From JAKVCB01 sp963578605 (GTDB lineage Bacteria > Planctomycetota > Planctomycetia > Pirellulales > Lacipirellulaceae), in contig CAUZEA010000055.1 of the NCBI GenBank assembly GCA_963578605.1, positions 1 to 36,113 of the forward strand: 36,113 nt of DNA, written 5' to 3'. The translations under genes were made by a program, and so were the position numbers. The notes beneath the pieces were generated by a model. It searched no databases, was not told where the DNA came from, and saw nothing but the letters and a program-made list of their open reading frames with translations. Shown piece after piece: positions 9,037 through 17,785 of this stretch (positions within the stretch are counted from its first letter, which is position 1; each line of letters starts with the position of its first letter).

Positions 9037-9202
9037 GCGGAAGTGGAAAAATCCTGCCGTTTTGCTCTGTGGCTCGGTTGTGATTGATCTCCAGCGTGAT
9101 CACGACCGACTTCGCAACAACAAGCATGGGAGGATTTCCTATGCAACGAGTCGCGATGGTCTTCATTGGGATCGACCCAACTTGGGCATTCACGAATATA
9201 AT
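9035..9202 (+). pseudogene. Internally deleted remnant of a beta-propeller paralogue
   Basis: Starting at the stop codon of the preceding gene, codons 9035-9202 encode ERKWKNPAVLL ... RDHDRLR, then NNKHGRISYATSRDGLHW and RPNLGIHEYN. These match the preceding gene's EREWEKPAVLL ... RDHDRFR, HKHGRIAYATSRDGLHW and RPNLGIHEYK. Relative to the parent, about 17 codons around RMWYLCYSPEYNADYTERYH are missing, and both ends of the gene are gone. Differences in the last 66 aligned bases are mostly synonymous (8 of 10 counted by eye), so the copy was a functioning paralogue before it decayed. It lies just upstream of the metallo-hydrolase gene. Confidence 0.85.
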
Positions 9203-9244
9203 AGCCGGTTGCTCACCATCGGCACACGGACAGACCGATTTAAG

Positions 9245-9248
9245 CGAG
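9245..9248 (+). promoter_or_regulatory. Ribosome binding site for the metallo-hydrolase
   Basis: GAGG lies seven bases before the ATG at 9256. Confidence 0.5.
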
Positions 9249-9255
9249 GTAGAAT

Positions 9256-10206
9256 ATGCAAACAAGACGATTTGTCGAACAACAAGATGGAATTCTGGTC
9301 TTCGACACGGAGTATTTCCGTGCGGGTCGGGCGGCTAGCCACCTTATCTGGCACAACGGGCAGGCGGCACTGGTCGATGTAGGGCCGGCAGCAGCTGCAC
9401 CCGTGGTGCTCAAGGCATTGGCTGCTCAGCAGATCGATCCCTCAGAGATCCAGGCCATTTTCGTCACGCATGTTCACCTTGACCATGCCGGGGCTGCGGG
9501 GCACCTCCTGCAGGCGTGCCTCAATGCGAGCGTGGTGGTCCATCCACGTGGTGCAAAACACCTGGTTGATCCTGCACGCCTGGTGCAAGGTGCACTGGCC
9601 GTGTTTGGGGAAACGGTGTTTTCCGAGCACATTGGCTCAACGGTACCCGTTGCCGAGGATCGCATCTTGATTGCCGAAGACGGGGCCACATTTGATCTGG
9701 CGGGACGTTCTCTGAAAGTGCTCCACACCGAAGGACATGCGCGACACCATTATTGTCTGGTCGATGTTGACTTCGGCGGTATTTTTACCGGGGACAGCTT
9801 TGGTATCTCTTATCGAGAGTTGGATACATCCGCGGGACCGTTTATTTTTCCCGCGACTGCACCAGTTCAATTCGATCCCCCTGCCGCTCACGATGCCATC
9901 GAGCGAATCATGAGCCAGGCTCCGCAGCAAATCCACCTGGCCCATTTTGGCCTGCTTGATTGTGAGCAGCGTTTGGCCGATGATTTGCACCGCGATCTTG
10001 ACGTGTTGGTTGAGTTGGCGACAAAACATGAATGTTCGAAGGATGGCGCAACGGCACTTCACACGGCAGTCGAGGGCTATTTATTCCAGCGAGTTCGCGA
10101 CCATGGTTATGCGGGCAGCGATGCTGAACTGAAGTCATTACTTGACCTCGATATTGCAATCAACGTGCAGGGTCTGGAGGTATGGCTGGAGCGGGAGGCG
10201 GGTTGA
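9256..10206 (+). CDS. Metallo-beta-lactamase-fold hydrolase
   Basis: 316 residues, no signal peptide, so probably cytoplasmic. The zinc-binding signature is complete: H72-V-H74-L-D76-H77 (THVHLDHAG), then H161 (TEGHARHHY), D180 (IFTGDSFG) and H230 (LAHFG). The arrangement is that of the glyoxalase II-like group of the superfamily, which includes thiolester and other hydrolases. About 70 further C-terminal residues are helical and carry no known motif. The substrate cannot be inferred. It is preceded by the beta-propeller remnant and converges on the DUF1501 gene with a gap of 65 bases. Confidence 0.92.
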   Translation: MQTRRFVEQQDGILVFDTEYFRAGRAASHLIWHNGQAALVDVGPAAAAPVVLKALAAQQIDPSEIQAIFVTHVHLDHAGAAGHLLQACLNASVVVHPRGAKHLVDPARLVQGALAVFGETVFSEHIGSTVPVAEDRILIAEDGATFDLAGRSLKVLHTEGHARHHYCLVDVDFGGIFTGDSFGISYRELDTSAGPFIFPATAPVQFDPPAAHDAIERIMSQAPQQIHLAHFGLLDCEQRLADDLHRDLDVLVELATKHECSKDGATALHTAVEGYLFQRVRDHGYAGSDAELKSLLDLDIAINVQGLEVWLEREAG

Positions 10207-10271
10207 GCTACATGGGCCCCAACGGCCACCACTGCTACATCTCGGCAAGGTCGATCACAGGCAGGACTTCA

Positions 10272-11744
10272 TCAGGACAGAATGGCATCGACCGGATGTT
10301 GTTCTTCAACGCCTGTCAGCCGCATATCGAGCCCCTGGACGCGGTAGGTCAGTTGTCGATGGTCAATTCCCAGGCAGTGCAGGATGGTGGCGTTGAGGTC
10401 GTTGACGTGGACGGGATTCTCAACGACGTTGTAGCTGAAGTCGTCGGTTTTGCCATAGCTCATCCCCGGCTTGATTCCACCGCCGGCCATCCAAATGGTA
10501 AAACAGCGTGGATGATGGTCGCGCCCGTAGTTTTCTCGGGAGAGGTCGCCCTGGCAGTAAATCGTGCGCCCGAATTCTCCTCCCCACACGACGAGTGTGT
10601 CGTCTAAAAGTCCTCTCTGCTTGAGGTCCTGGATCAAGGCAAAAGAGGGTTGGTCGACGTCGCGGCATTGATCGGGAAGGTCGCCGGTCACGTTGCCGTG
10701 CTGATCCCAGCCGCGATGGAAAATCTGTACGAACCGCACATTTCGTTCTGCCATGCGGCGCGCCAGTAAGCAGCTCGCTGCGTAAGTTCCTGGCTTGGTC
10801 ACATCGGGCCCGTACATTTTCAGGATGTGTTCTGGTTCGTCAGAGAAATCGGCCAGGTCGGGGATGGATGTTTGCATGCGAAAAGCCATTTCCGCTTGTT
10901 CGATTCGCGTGTTGGTCTCCGGATCACCAATGCGATCGAACGTTCTCTGGTTAAAGTATGCAAGGCGATCGAGCATCCGCCGGCGGAGCTCTCTGCTGAC
11001 ACCGGGCGGGTTGGAAAGAAACAGTACCGGGTCACCAGTCGATCGGAATGAGACTCCTTGATACTGGCTGGGCAGAAAGCCAGCTCCCCACAATCGGTTG
11101 TACAATGCTTGTGCGTCTTCTCTTCCAGTCCAGGAGGGTGTCATCACGACAAAGCTCGGCAGATCCTCGTTGAGGGAACCGAGCCCGTAGCTCAGCCACG
11201 CGCCCAGACTGGCCCGACCCGGCAATTCATGTCCCGTACAAATGTAGGTAATGGCTGGGTCGTGATTAATCGCTTCGGTCGTCATGGAACGAATAAAAGT
11301 GATCTGGTCGACCATTTTGGCATGGTATGGCAGTAGTTCGCTCACCCAGGCACCCGACTCGCCATACTGGGCAAAACTGAATGCGGAGGGGGCGATCGGA
11401 AAACGCGCCTGTTTCGAGGTCATGGTCGTCAACCGCTGGCCCTGCCGGATCGATTCGGGGAGATCTTTGTCGTACCAGGCGTCCATGGCGGGCTTGTACT
11501 CGAACGTATCCATCTGGCATGGCGCCCCGGCCATGAACAAGTAGATTGCCCGCTTTGCTTTACCTGGCAAATGGGGCGCTGCAAGTTGACCTGCGGCGGC
11601 AACGGCCTGCCCCGGCATCAGACTGCCCAGCGCGGCTGTTCCCAAGCCAAGACCCGTTTGGGCAAAGAAATGGCGCCGGGTCATAGCCGTGAAGTGCTCT
11701 TGAACTGGATTGGCACCGGGGTGTATGAGGGGTTGGTTTTTCAT
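10272..11744 (-). CDS. DUF1501 protein, Tat-exported (first pair)
   Basis: 490 residues. A twin-arginine motif (MTRRHFFAQTG, Arg 23-24) after a 20-residue leader, followed by a hydrophobic Ala/Gly stretch, predicts Tat export. The family is related to the alkaline-phosphatase/sulfatase fold. Visible conserved motifs are FLFMAGAPCQMDTFEYKP near the N-terminus, VVWGGEFGRT, GRDHHP and WMAGGGIKPG, and the family ending VHVNDLNATILHCLGID. The biochemical function of DUF1501 is not established. The gene follows the DUF1549/DUF1553 gene on the same strand after 38 bases, so the two are probably one operon, an arrangement seen three times in this window. Confidence 0.95.
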   Translation of the reverse strand: MKNQPLIHPGANPVQEHFTAMTRRHFFAQTGLGLGTAALGSLMPGQAVAAAGQLAAPHLPGKAKRAIYLFMAGAPCQMDTFEYKPAMDAWYDKDLPESIRQGQRLTTMTSKQARFPIAPSAFSFAQYGESGAWVSELLPYHAKMVDQITFIRSMTTEAINHDPAITYICTGHELPGRASLGAWLSYGLGSLNEDLPSFVVMTPSWTGREDAQALYNRLWGAGFLPSQYQGVSFRSTGDPVLFLSNPPGVSRELRRRMLDRLAYFNQRTFDRIGDPETNTRIEQAEMAFRMQTSIPDLADFSDEPEHILKMYGPDVTKPGTYAASCLLARRMAERNVRFVQIFHRGWDQHGNVTGDLPDQCRDVDQPSFALIQDLKQRGLLDDTLVVWGGEFGRTIYCQGDLSRENYGRDHHPRCFTIWMAGGGIKPGMSYGKTDDFSYNVVENPVHVNDLNATILHCLGIDHRQLTYRVQGLDMRLTGVEEQHPVDAILS

Positions 11745-11782
11745 GACAGGCTTGTCGGTTTGTTTGGAAAAGTTTTTGAATT

Positions 11783-14700
11783 TCAGTTCTTCGTGACGAC
11801 CTCATCAAGATTCAAAAGCAAATTTGCAGCAAGGGTCCAGGCTGCCCAGCTTTCGATATCTGTTTCACCCACTTCGGAGCCAATTTTCTGCGGATCGGAA
11901 TTGGCGGTCGTGGGATTTCCGTAGACGAGGCTTCTGGCAGCCGTGGGATTGGCTGCAAAGTAATCGCGATCGGTTTGCACGGCGCGGGTCAACTCGTTGA
12001 GTTCTTTGGTGGTCAGATGTCGACCGGTACAGGTGCGGAACATGAAGTTCGCCCGGTCAGCATCGGTGTCACCTCCGGAAACGAGGGTTCGCGAAGCAAG
12101 TGCCCGAGCTGCATCGACGAATTGCGGATCGTTCATCAAGATCAGGACTTGCAAAGGGGTATTGGTGCGTTCCCGGCGAACAGAACAAGCTTCTCGCGAT
12201 GGGCCGTCAAAGGTGCTCATCTGGGGTGGCGGAGCCGTTCGCTTGATGAACGTATAGAGAGAGCGACGATGGATCTTTTCGGGTGTCGTATCAGCCACGA
12301 AATGGACCGTATCGGAACCGCTGTAACCCACGGCCAACCAGAGCCCGTCCGGCTGAGGAGGCTTGACGGACGGACCGCCCAGCTTTTCGACCAGCAGTCC
12401 ACTCACCATGAGTGCCTGGTCGCGCAACATTTCTGCATCGAGGCGGAAGCGGGATCCCCGTGAGAGTAGCCGGTTTTCGGGATCGCGGCTTAAGGATTCA
12501 GAAGTCATGTCAGATGCCTGGCGATAGGTTGCCGACATCACCAGTTGTTTCATCATGTTGCGCAAATCCCAGCCGCTTTCGATAAACTCCACAGCCAGCC
12601 AATCCAAAAGTTCTGGATGACTCGGTGACTCGCCACGCGTGCCAAAGTCGTCCGCAGTTTTCACCAGGCCTGTGCCAAACAGTTGTTGCCACAACCGGTT
12701 GACGGTTACGCGAGCCGTTAACGGGTGCCCGGGATCGGTCAGCCAGTGGGCCAGGCCGAGCCGGTTGTTGGGCCAGGCCTCGTTCATGGGGGGAAGAATC
12801 GAGGGGGTCGCCCGGGGACGTTCCGGGCCTTTGTGGTCATAGGCACCCCTGACAAGAAAATAAGCCGGTTTGGGTTGAGCTCGCTCGCGCCAAATCATCG
12901 TTGTGGGCAGGCTGGCATCCAACTCGGAGTGTTTTTTACGGGTAGCGGTCAACTCGGCCAGTGATGCCGCGAGATCTTCATCCTGGGAAACTTTGAAGCG
13001 ATAAAATTGCCTTAGTTCAGCACGTTGTTTTTCATCGCGTTGGGCTTGATCCTGCTGGGCGATGTTGCGAATTTCAGCCGGCAAGTTCACCCCGGCCGCG
13101 GCTTTGAAGTAAAACCCACTGCCTCCCCAATAGTTAACAATTTTTACGAGCAAGTGGTTTTCACCCGCCACTAGATCGAGTGCCACCTGCTGTTGATCGG
13201 GTTGGGCTGTTCGTGAAACATCATTTTCGAGAACCAACTTGCCGTTGAGGTAGACTTTAATGGCATCGTTGCTTCCAAGGGAAATGTCGAGTTTTTGCGC
13301 GCGGGATGAATGAATTGTGCGCACCAGAAAATGGGCAGCAAGTTCCTGGGAAAAAACGTTATGGACCTCGCCATCTTTCCATTCGGGGTGCCGTTTCCAA
13401 GAAACTTTTTCACCGGTAGCCAGGCTAAACTCTTCAGCGAGTGAAATGGTTTTACCGAGTTTTGCTTCGGGTCCTTGTTGGCGTCCAAACAGATACCGTT
13501 TGTCGTCTTTGAAGGGGCCTGCCACATACCAGTCATTTAGTGTGATCGACCCTTCTCCCACATCGGCTGCCGGAGCATTTGTGAATTGCTGTTCCCAAAT
13601 TTGTTGCTGTCGATCGACCGATTCCCAGTCTTCCTGGAGTCGGGTTTCGAGTTGTTGAATGTTGCGATTGAGCTGGGTCAATGTTTGTTGCTGCTGTTCC
13701 GACACCACCTTCATGACAGGTGCATGGTCTTTTCGATTGCCGTCGAGCGGCTTCCCATCGATACTGTTGAAGTAGGCGAACAGCGAGTAGAAATCGTCCA
13801 TCTTGAGTGGATCGTATTTGTGGTCATGGCAACGGGTGCAGTCCAGGGTCAGTCCCAAAAATACGGTTCCCGTCGTAACCACGCGATCGACCACATTGCG
13901 GACGTGGACTTCCTCGGCAATCGAGCCTCCTTCATTTGTCGAGACGTTGCAGCGGTTAAAACCGGTAGCGATGATTTGTGCGGGCGAGGCGCCGGGTAGC
14001 AGATCTCCAGCAAGTTGTTCCGTAATAAACTGATCAAATGGAAGATTGCGGTTCAGGGCCGCAATGACCCAGTCGCGGTACGGCCAGATTTCGCGATAGT
14101 TGTCCAGGTGCAGGCCATGGGTGTCGCCGTAGCGAGCAGCATCTAACCAAAAGTGGGCCATGTGCTCGCCATATCGCGGTGTGTTCAGCAGGCGATTGAC
14201 GACCCGCTCGTAGGCTTGTGAAGTTGAGTCGTAAAGAAATGCATCGATTTCTTCGAGCGTCGGTGGCAGCCCGGTCAGGTCGAGCGTTACCCGACGAATC
14301 AAAGTTTCGCGATCGGCCTCGGTCGACGGGTTGATCCCTGTGACTTCAAGCTGTGCCAACACAAATCGATCGATGTCTCCCCGAGGCCAGTTGAGTTGTT
14401 TGACTGGGGGTGGGTCTGGACGCACCGGCGGCACAAATGCCCAATGTTCTTCCCATGGGGCTCCCTCAGCAAGCCACGACCGCAGCAACTCAATTTCCTG
14501 CTCGGTCAACGATTTTTCTGCCTCGGGTGGGGGCATATGCAAGGTGGCATCGTCACTGGTAATGCGTTTGAAGAGCTCGCTCTCTGTGGGCTTACCTGGC
14601 ACAATTGCTGTTGCGCCTGAAGCGAGCGCTGCCAGGGCAGATTCTTTGCGATCGAGTCGCAGTCCCGCTTTTCGCTGGGACGAATCAGGCCCGTGACAGG

Positions 14701-14872
14701 TAAAACACTTGTCTGCCAGAATCGGGCGGATTTCGCGCACAAAGTGGGTATTGGTTTCCCCGACGGCTCGCAAAGGGAAACCGGCCAGAGAGATTACTCC
14801 GGCGGCTAAAGCCCAGTGAAGATTGAGCGTCTTCCCAATGGATCGATCTGCGAATTGACAACGATCAGGCAC
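11783..14872 (-). CDS. PSCyt1-DUF1549-DUF1553 protein with internal jelly-roll domain (first pair)
   Basis: 1029 residues from a GTG; no closer ATG suits the signal peptide (about 12-38). Order: planctomycete cytochrome-like domain with C56-F-T-C59-H60; DUF1549 (about 162-365) with a second motif C345-T-R-C348-H349 (CTRCHDHKYDP); a short coiled coil (about 388-415, Gln-rich); a beta-sandwich module (about 430-590) beginning NDWYVAGPF and containing GSNDAIKVYLNGKLV, which resembles a carbohydrate-binding or PA14-like fold; and DUF1553 (about 690-1029). The CxxCH motifs suggest covalent haem. Export and haem are inferred; the role in polymer breakdown is hypothetical. It is the first gene of a two-gene operon with the following DUF1501 gene. 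Confidence 0.93.
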   Translation of the reverse strand: MPDRCQFADRSIGKTLNLHWALAAGVISLAGFPLRAVGETNTHFVREIRPILADKCFTCHGPDSSQRKAGLRLDRKESALAALASGATAIVPGKPTESELFKRITSDDATLHMPPPEAEKSLTEQEIELLRSWLAEGAPWEEHWAFVPPVRPDPPPVKQLNWPRGDIDRFVLAQLEVTGINPSTEADRETLIRRVTLDLTGLPPTLEEIDAFLYDSTSQAYERVVNRLLNTPRYGEHMAHFWLDAARYGDTHGLHLDNYREIWPYRDWVIAALNRNLPFDQFITEQLAGDLLPGASPAQIIATGFNRCNVSTNEGGSIAEEVHVRNVVDRVVTTGTVFLGLTLDCTRCHDHKYDPLKMDDFYSLFAYFNSIDGKPLDGNRKDHAPVMKVVSEQQQQTLTQLNRNIQQLETRLQEDWESVDRQQQIWEQQFTNAPAADVGEGSITLNDWYVAGPFKDDKRYLFGRQQGPEAKLGKTISLAEEFSLATGEKVSWKRHPEWKDGEVHNVFSQELAAHFLVRTIHSSRAQKLDISLGSNDAIKVYLNGKLVLENDVSRTAQPDQQQVALDLVAGENHLLVKIVNYWGGSGFYFKAAAGVNLPAEIRNIAQQDQAQRDEKQRAELRQFYRFKVSQDEDLAASLAELTATRKKHSELDASLPTTMIWRERAQPKPAYFLVRGAYDHKGPERPRATPSILPPMNEAWPNNRLGLAHWLTDPGHPLTARVTVNRLWQQLFGTGLVKTADDFGTRGESPSHPELLDWLAVEFIESGWDLRNMMKQLVMSATYRQASDMTSESLSRDPENRLLSRGSRFRLDAEMLRDQALMVSGLLVEKLGGPSVKPPQPDGLWLAVGYSGSDTVHFVADTTPEKIHRRSLYTFIKRTAPPPQMSTFDGPSREACSVRRERTNTPLQVLILMNDPQFVDAARALASRTLVSGGDTDADRANFMFRTCTGRHLTTKELNELTRAVQTDRDYFAANPTAARSLVYGNPTTANSDPQKIGSEVGETDIESWAAWTLAANLLLNLDEVVTKN

Positions 14873-15033
14873 GGTGTATCTCAGTTCTGATTTTGTTACA
14901 GTTCCTTATTATGAGCGATGACAGGATCCTTGACAAATCGTATCCTCTACCTTGTGTCAAGATTGGGAATAATCTTTGCGAGGGCCAGTTCTTGTGTGGG
15001 TTGGATTGCGGTCGCATTTCGGGAATTTCGTTT

Positions 15034-15039
15034 TATAAT
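15034..15039 (+). promoter_or_regulatory. Possible -10 element for the LRR gene
   Basis: A perfect TATAAT lies 26 bases before the ATG at 15066. No good -35 box is found at the usual distance, so the assignment is weak. The 193-base gap between the divergent genes must hold promoters for both. Confidence 0.3.
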
Positions 15040-15051
15040 TTATTGAGTCTC

Positions 15052-15058
15052 GAGAGGA
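15052..15058 (+). promoter_or_regulatory. Ribosome binding site for the LRR gene
   Basis: GAGAGGA lies seven bases before the ATG at 15066. Confidence 0.6.
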
Positions 15059-15065
15059 TTGTTTT

Positions 15066-16127
15066 ATGATCAAGCAACAAAAGGTTTTGTTCAAAATTGC
15101 CTTCGGGATTCTGCTGGCCACGCGGTGTGCCTTCGCTGCAGATGATGATCCTGCTTCGGTGGCAGCACTTCAGCAGCTGGGAGCAAAGATCAAGCGGGAC
15201 AAAAACAATCACGTGGTCGAAGTCAACTTTCGCGATGTCGAAGTTCTGAACACCGACCTCAAGCAGTTAAACGGATTGCCCACAATTCGGAGCGTGTTAC
15301 TGACCGAGCGAAATATCGACGATGACGGTCTGGCCATTCTGGGGAGACTGGCCACGCTGCAAATCCTCGATTTGCGGGATTGTCCGATCAGCAATCGAGG
15401 GTTAGCACACCTGGCCGGTCTGAAGAAATTGCGGGGATTGAAGCTCTCCGGAAAAAAGGGGCTGACCGACGTCGATGACCGGGGGCTCCAGCAGCTGGCT
15501 GGGCTCAAGAATCTCAAAGCGTTGAGTTGCGATTATTTGTGGGTCAGCGAAGAGGGACTGAAACACCTGAAAAACTGCCGGCGTCTGGAAGAGCTTTACC
15601 TGGCTGCGACTCTTGTAGGGGATGATGCGCTGGCGCTACTTGAACAATTTCCCCGCCTCAAAAAGTTGCGTGTGGCGAAGAGCCAGGTCACAAGCGATGG
15701 GCTCAAGCACCTTGCTCAACTACCGGCCTTGGAAGAACTTGACCTGAGTGAGGCGGCGCAGGTTTCTGATACGGGTTTAAGTCATCTTGCCGGGATGACG
15801 GGCCTAAGGCGGCTCAACCTGTGGCGCGTTCCAGTTACCGACGTCGGCATAAAATCCCTGGAAGGGCTTGTGAATCTCAAGTGGCTGAACCTCGACAACA
15901 CGGTCATCACCGATCGAGCGCTGCACTATTTGGGCAACATGAAACAACTTGAATCCCTGCACCTCGGTTCTACCCAGGTGACCGACGCGGGCCTGGCCCA
16001 GCTGGTGGGTTTACGTGCACTGAAAGATCTCAGAGTGACGCGCACGGCAGTCACCGCAGAGGGGGCAGCTGCCTTGCAAGAAAAACTTCCCGATACCAAA
16101 ATCCAGCTGCATTACTTGGGAAATTAG
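15066..16127 (+). CDS. Secreted leucine-rich-repeat protein
   Basis: 353 residues. A signal peptide (about 1-24, ending ATRCAFA) precedes about ten leucine-rich repeats of 23-25 residues with the consensus LxxLxxLxxLxLxxTxVTDxGL (LTDVDDRGLQQLAGL, VTDVGIKSLEGLVNL, VTDAGLAQLVGL). This is the cysteine-free RNI/F-box-like type of LRR common in planctomycetes. There is no enzyme domain or membrane anchor. It is likely a periplasmic or surface protein-protein interaction factor with no assignable partner. It converges on the Gfo/Idh/MocA gene with 25 bases between. Confidence 0.9.
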   Translation: MIKQQKVLFKIAFGILLATRCAFAADDDPASVAALQQLGAKIKRDKNNHVVEVNFRDVEVLNTDLKQLNGLPTIRSVLLTERNIDDDGLAILGRLATLQILDLRDCPISNRGLAHLAGLKKLRGLKLSGKKGLTDVDDRGLQQLAGLKNLKALSCDYLWVSEEGLKHLKNCRRLEELYLAATLVGDDALALLEQFPRLKKLRVAKSQVTSDGLKHLAQLPALEELDLSEAAQVSDTGLSHLAGMTGLRRLNLWRVPVTDVGIKSLEGLVNLKWLNLDNTVITDRALHYLGNMKQLESLHLGSTQVTDAGLAQLVGLRALKDLRVTRTAVTAEGAAALQEKLPDTKIQLHYLGN

Positions 16128-16152
16128 TTTGCCCATCAGTGTGGTCGGAAAT

Positions 16153-17466
16153 TCAGGCAACTTCCCAGCCGGGGCGATATGTTTTGCGGATCAGGTGGTC
16201 GGCTGCGGGGCAATTGACAGCTTGCAACCGCTCTGCATCCCAGTCGAGTTTTTGACCCGTCCGGTAGGAGATATTTCCGAGCAACACGGCTTCGGTAAGA
16301 GGCCCCGAGTAGTCAAAATTGCAGGTGGTAGGTGAGCCATCCTTGCAGGCCTTGATCCATTCGGCGTGATGGCCGATGGAACTGGGAATCGTCGGTTCCG
16401 GCAGTTGAGGTTTGTCGGACTCCGCCGGTGGGAAGATTCGATAGTTGCTATAATCAGCAAACACTTTTCCAGCCGATCCAACAAACATGACTCCGCTACT
16501 GGGTACCCTCTGGCCACTGATTTTCTTTAAACTGTTGTCACCGTCATGCCAGGTAAGCTTTACCGGGGGTCGTTGTTGACGGGCAGGGAATTCATATTCG
16601 ACAGTTATCCCTGTTGGGCAGGTTTCCGGATCCAATTCGGGCCCCGTTGACTTGCAACTGGTAGGATACTTCAACTCCAGAGCCCAAAATGGCAGGTCCA
16701 TGTAATGGCAGGCCATATCTCCCAGGGTTCCCCCACCAAACTGCCACCACCGCCGCCACTGTGCCGGATGATATCGGCCAGGAGCGAATGGGCGATGCGG
16801 GGCTGGTCCCAACCAGTGTTCCCAGCTTAGCGCCTCGGGCGGAGTTTGGATCTCAGCTTTGGTAGGAAGATCGTTACCTCTTCCTCCCCAGCCTTTGCCT
16901 ACCCACACGTACACTTCGCTAACATCGCCAATGATTCCTGCGCGAATCATCTCCACGACTCGTCGGTAGTTGTCACCTGCGTGAATTTGGGTGCCAAGTT
17001 GTGTGACGACTCCACGAGCCCGGGCAGCTTCCGTGACAAGTCGCGCTTCTTCGACGGTATGAGTGAGTGGTTTCTCACAGTAGACGTGCATGCCCGCGCG
17101 AATGGCGCGGATCGTTGCAGGGGCGTGATGGTGATCGGGTGTTGACACGACAACCGCATCAATACGATCCCCTGCTTGATCAATTAACTCGCGGTAGTCC
17201 GTGAAAGCTTTGGCATCAGGAAATTCTGATTGGGCCTTGTTAAGATAGTTGTTATCGACATCGCAGATCGCTACAATCGCTTCACCGCGGACGCCCCTGA
17301 TATTTGCAGTGGCTTGATTCGCCACCCCGATACAGGCGATCTGCAGTTTTTCGTTGGGCGAGTTCGATTCGCCAGCTGCCCGCCCGCTCCAGACCCCACA
17401 GGCTACAGCAGTAGCGGCTGAGGACTTGATGAAACTTCTTCGGCTAACATGATGGGAAGCAGACAT
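16153..17466 (-). CDS. Tat-exported Gfo/Idh/MocA-family oxidoreductase
   Basis: 437 residues. A twin-arginine signal (SRRSFIKSSAATAVACG, Arg 9-10) predicts folded export. The N-terminal Rossmann domain (about 40-160) contains the family's C130-E-K-P motif and STPDHHHAP. The bacterial-type C-terminal domain follows, with HWLGPAPHRPFAPGRYHP, a sequence typical of the planctomycete subgroup. The expected GxGxxG nucleotide motif reads G47-V-A-N-Q-A52, keeping only the first glycine. NAD(P)-dependent sugar oxidation or reduction is the family activity; the exported members may carry tightly bound cofactor. Its position near the DUF1080 gene suits 3-keto-sugar chemistry, which is inference. Confidence 0.93.
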   Translation of the reverse strand: MSASHHVSRRSFIKSSAATAVACGVWSGRAAGESNSPNEKLQIACIGVANQATANIRGVRGEAIVAICDVDNNYLNKAQSEFPDAKAFTDYRELIDQAGDRIDAVVVSTPDHHHAPATIRAIRAGMHVYCEKPLTHTVEEARLVTEAARARGVVTQLGTQIHAGDNYRRVVEMIRAGIIGDVSEVYVWVGKGWGGRGNDLPTKAEIQTPPEALSWEHWLGPAPHRPFAPGRYHPAQWRRWWQFGGGTLGDMACHYMDLPFWALELKYPTSCKSTGPELDPETCPTGITVEYEFPARQQRPPVKLTWHDGDNSLKKISGQRVPSSGVMFVGSAGKVFADYSNYRIFPPAESDKPQLPEPTIPSSIGHHAEWIKACKDGSPTTCNFDYSGPLTEAVLLGNISYRTGQKLDWDAERLQAVNCPAADHLIRKTYRPGWEVA

Positions 17467-17775
17467 GTGTGGCTCCGAGAAACAGGGGGCAAGAGACGAA
17501 TCGTTACATCGGGTGATTGGTGCAACCGAGAAAACGGGCGTGGGCTGCTATTATCGCCACATTGTGCATGGTTTGCAATACTTCTGCTGACGATAGTGTT
17601 TGCGTACGAAAGAGAATCGAGCTGAGATTTTTCAAGCTGATTCCGGCGGTCATGGCAGGCCTATCTAGTGGTACAACTCGCCAACCTTGGTTAGATTAGT
17701 GGGGTGACCGAAGCGGTGATCTGAAGACTGTGATGTTCATCGCGGCGTTTTGTTCGTCACCGTTTCTGTGAATGC
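17467..17775. other. Divergent intergenic region, nothing recognised
   Basis: About 310 bases between the start of the Gfo/Idh/MocA gene and the DUF1080 gene, which point away from each other. It must contain both promoters, but no convincing -35/-10 pair, operator or RNA gene was seen. Confidence 0.45.
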
Positions 17776-17780
17776 GAGGA
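17776..17780 (+). promoter_or_regulatory. Ribosome binding site deciding the start at 17786
   Basis: GAGGA ends five bases before the ATG at 17786. The frame is open to 17750 upstream, but only this ATG is followed directly by a signal peptide. Confidence 0.6.
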
Positions 17781-17785
17781 TCTCG

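Noticed and set aside
14930..14935. TTGACA as -35 box of the LRR gene
   Set aside because: No -10 element lies at 16-18 bases, and the TATAAT at 15034 is about 100 bases away.
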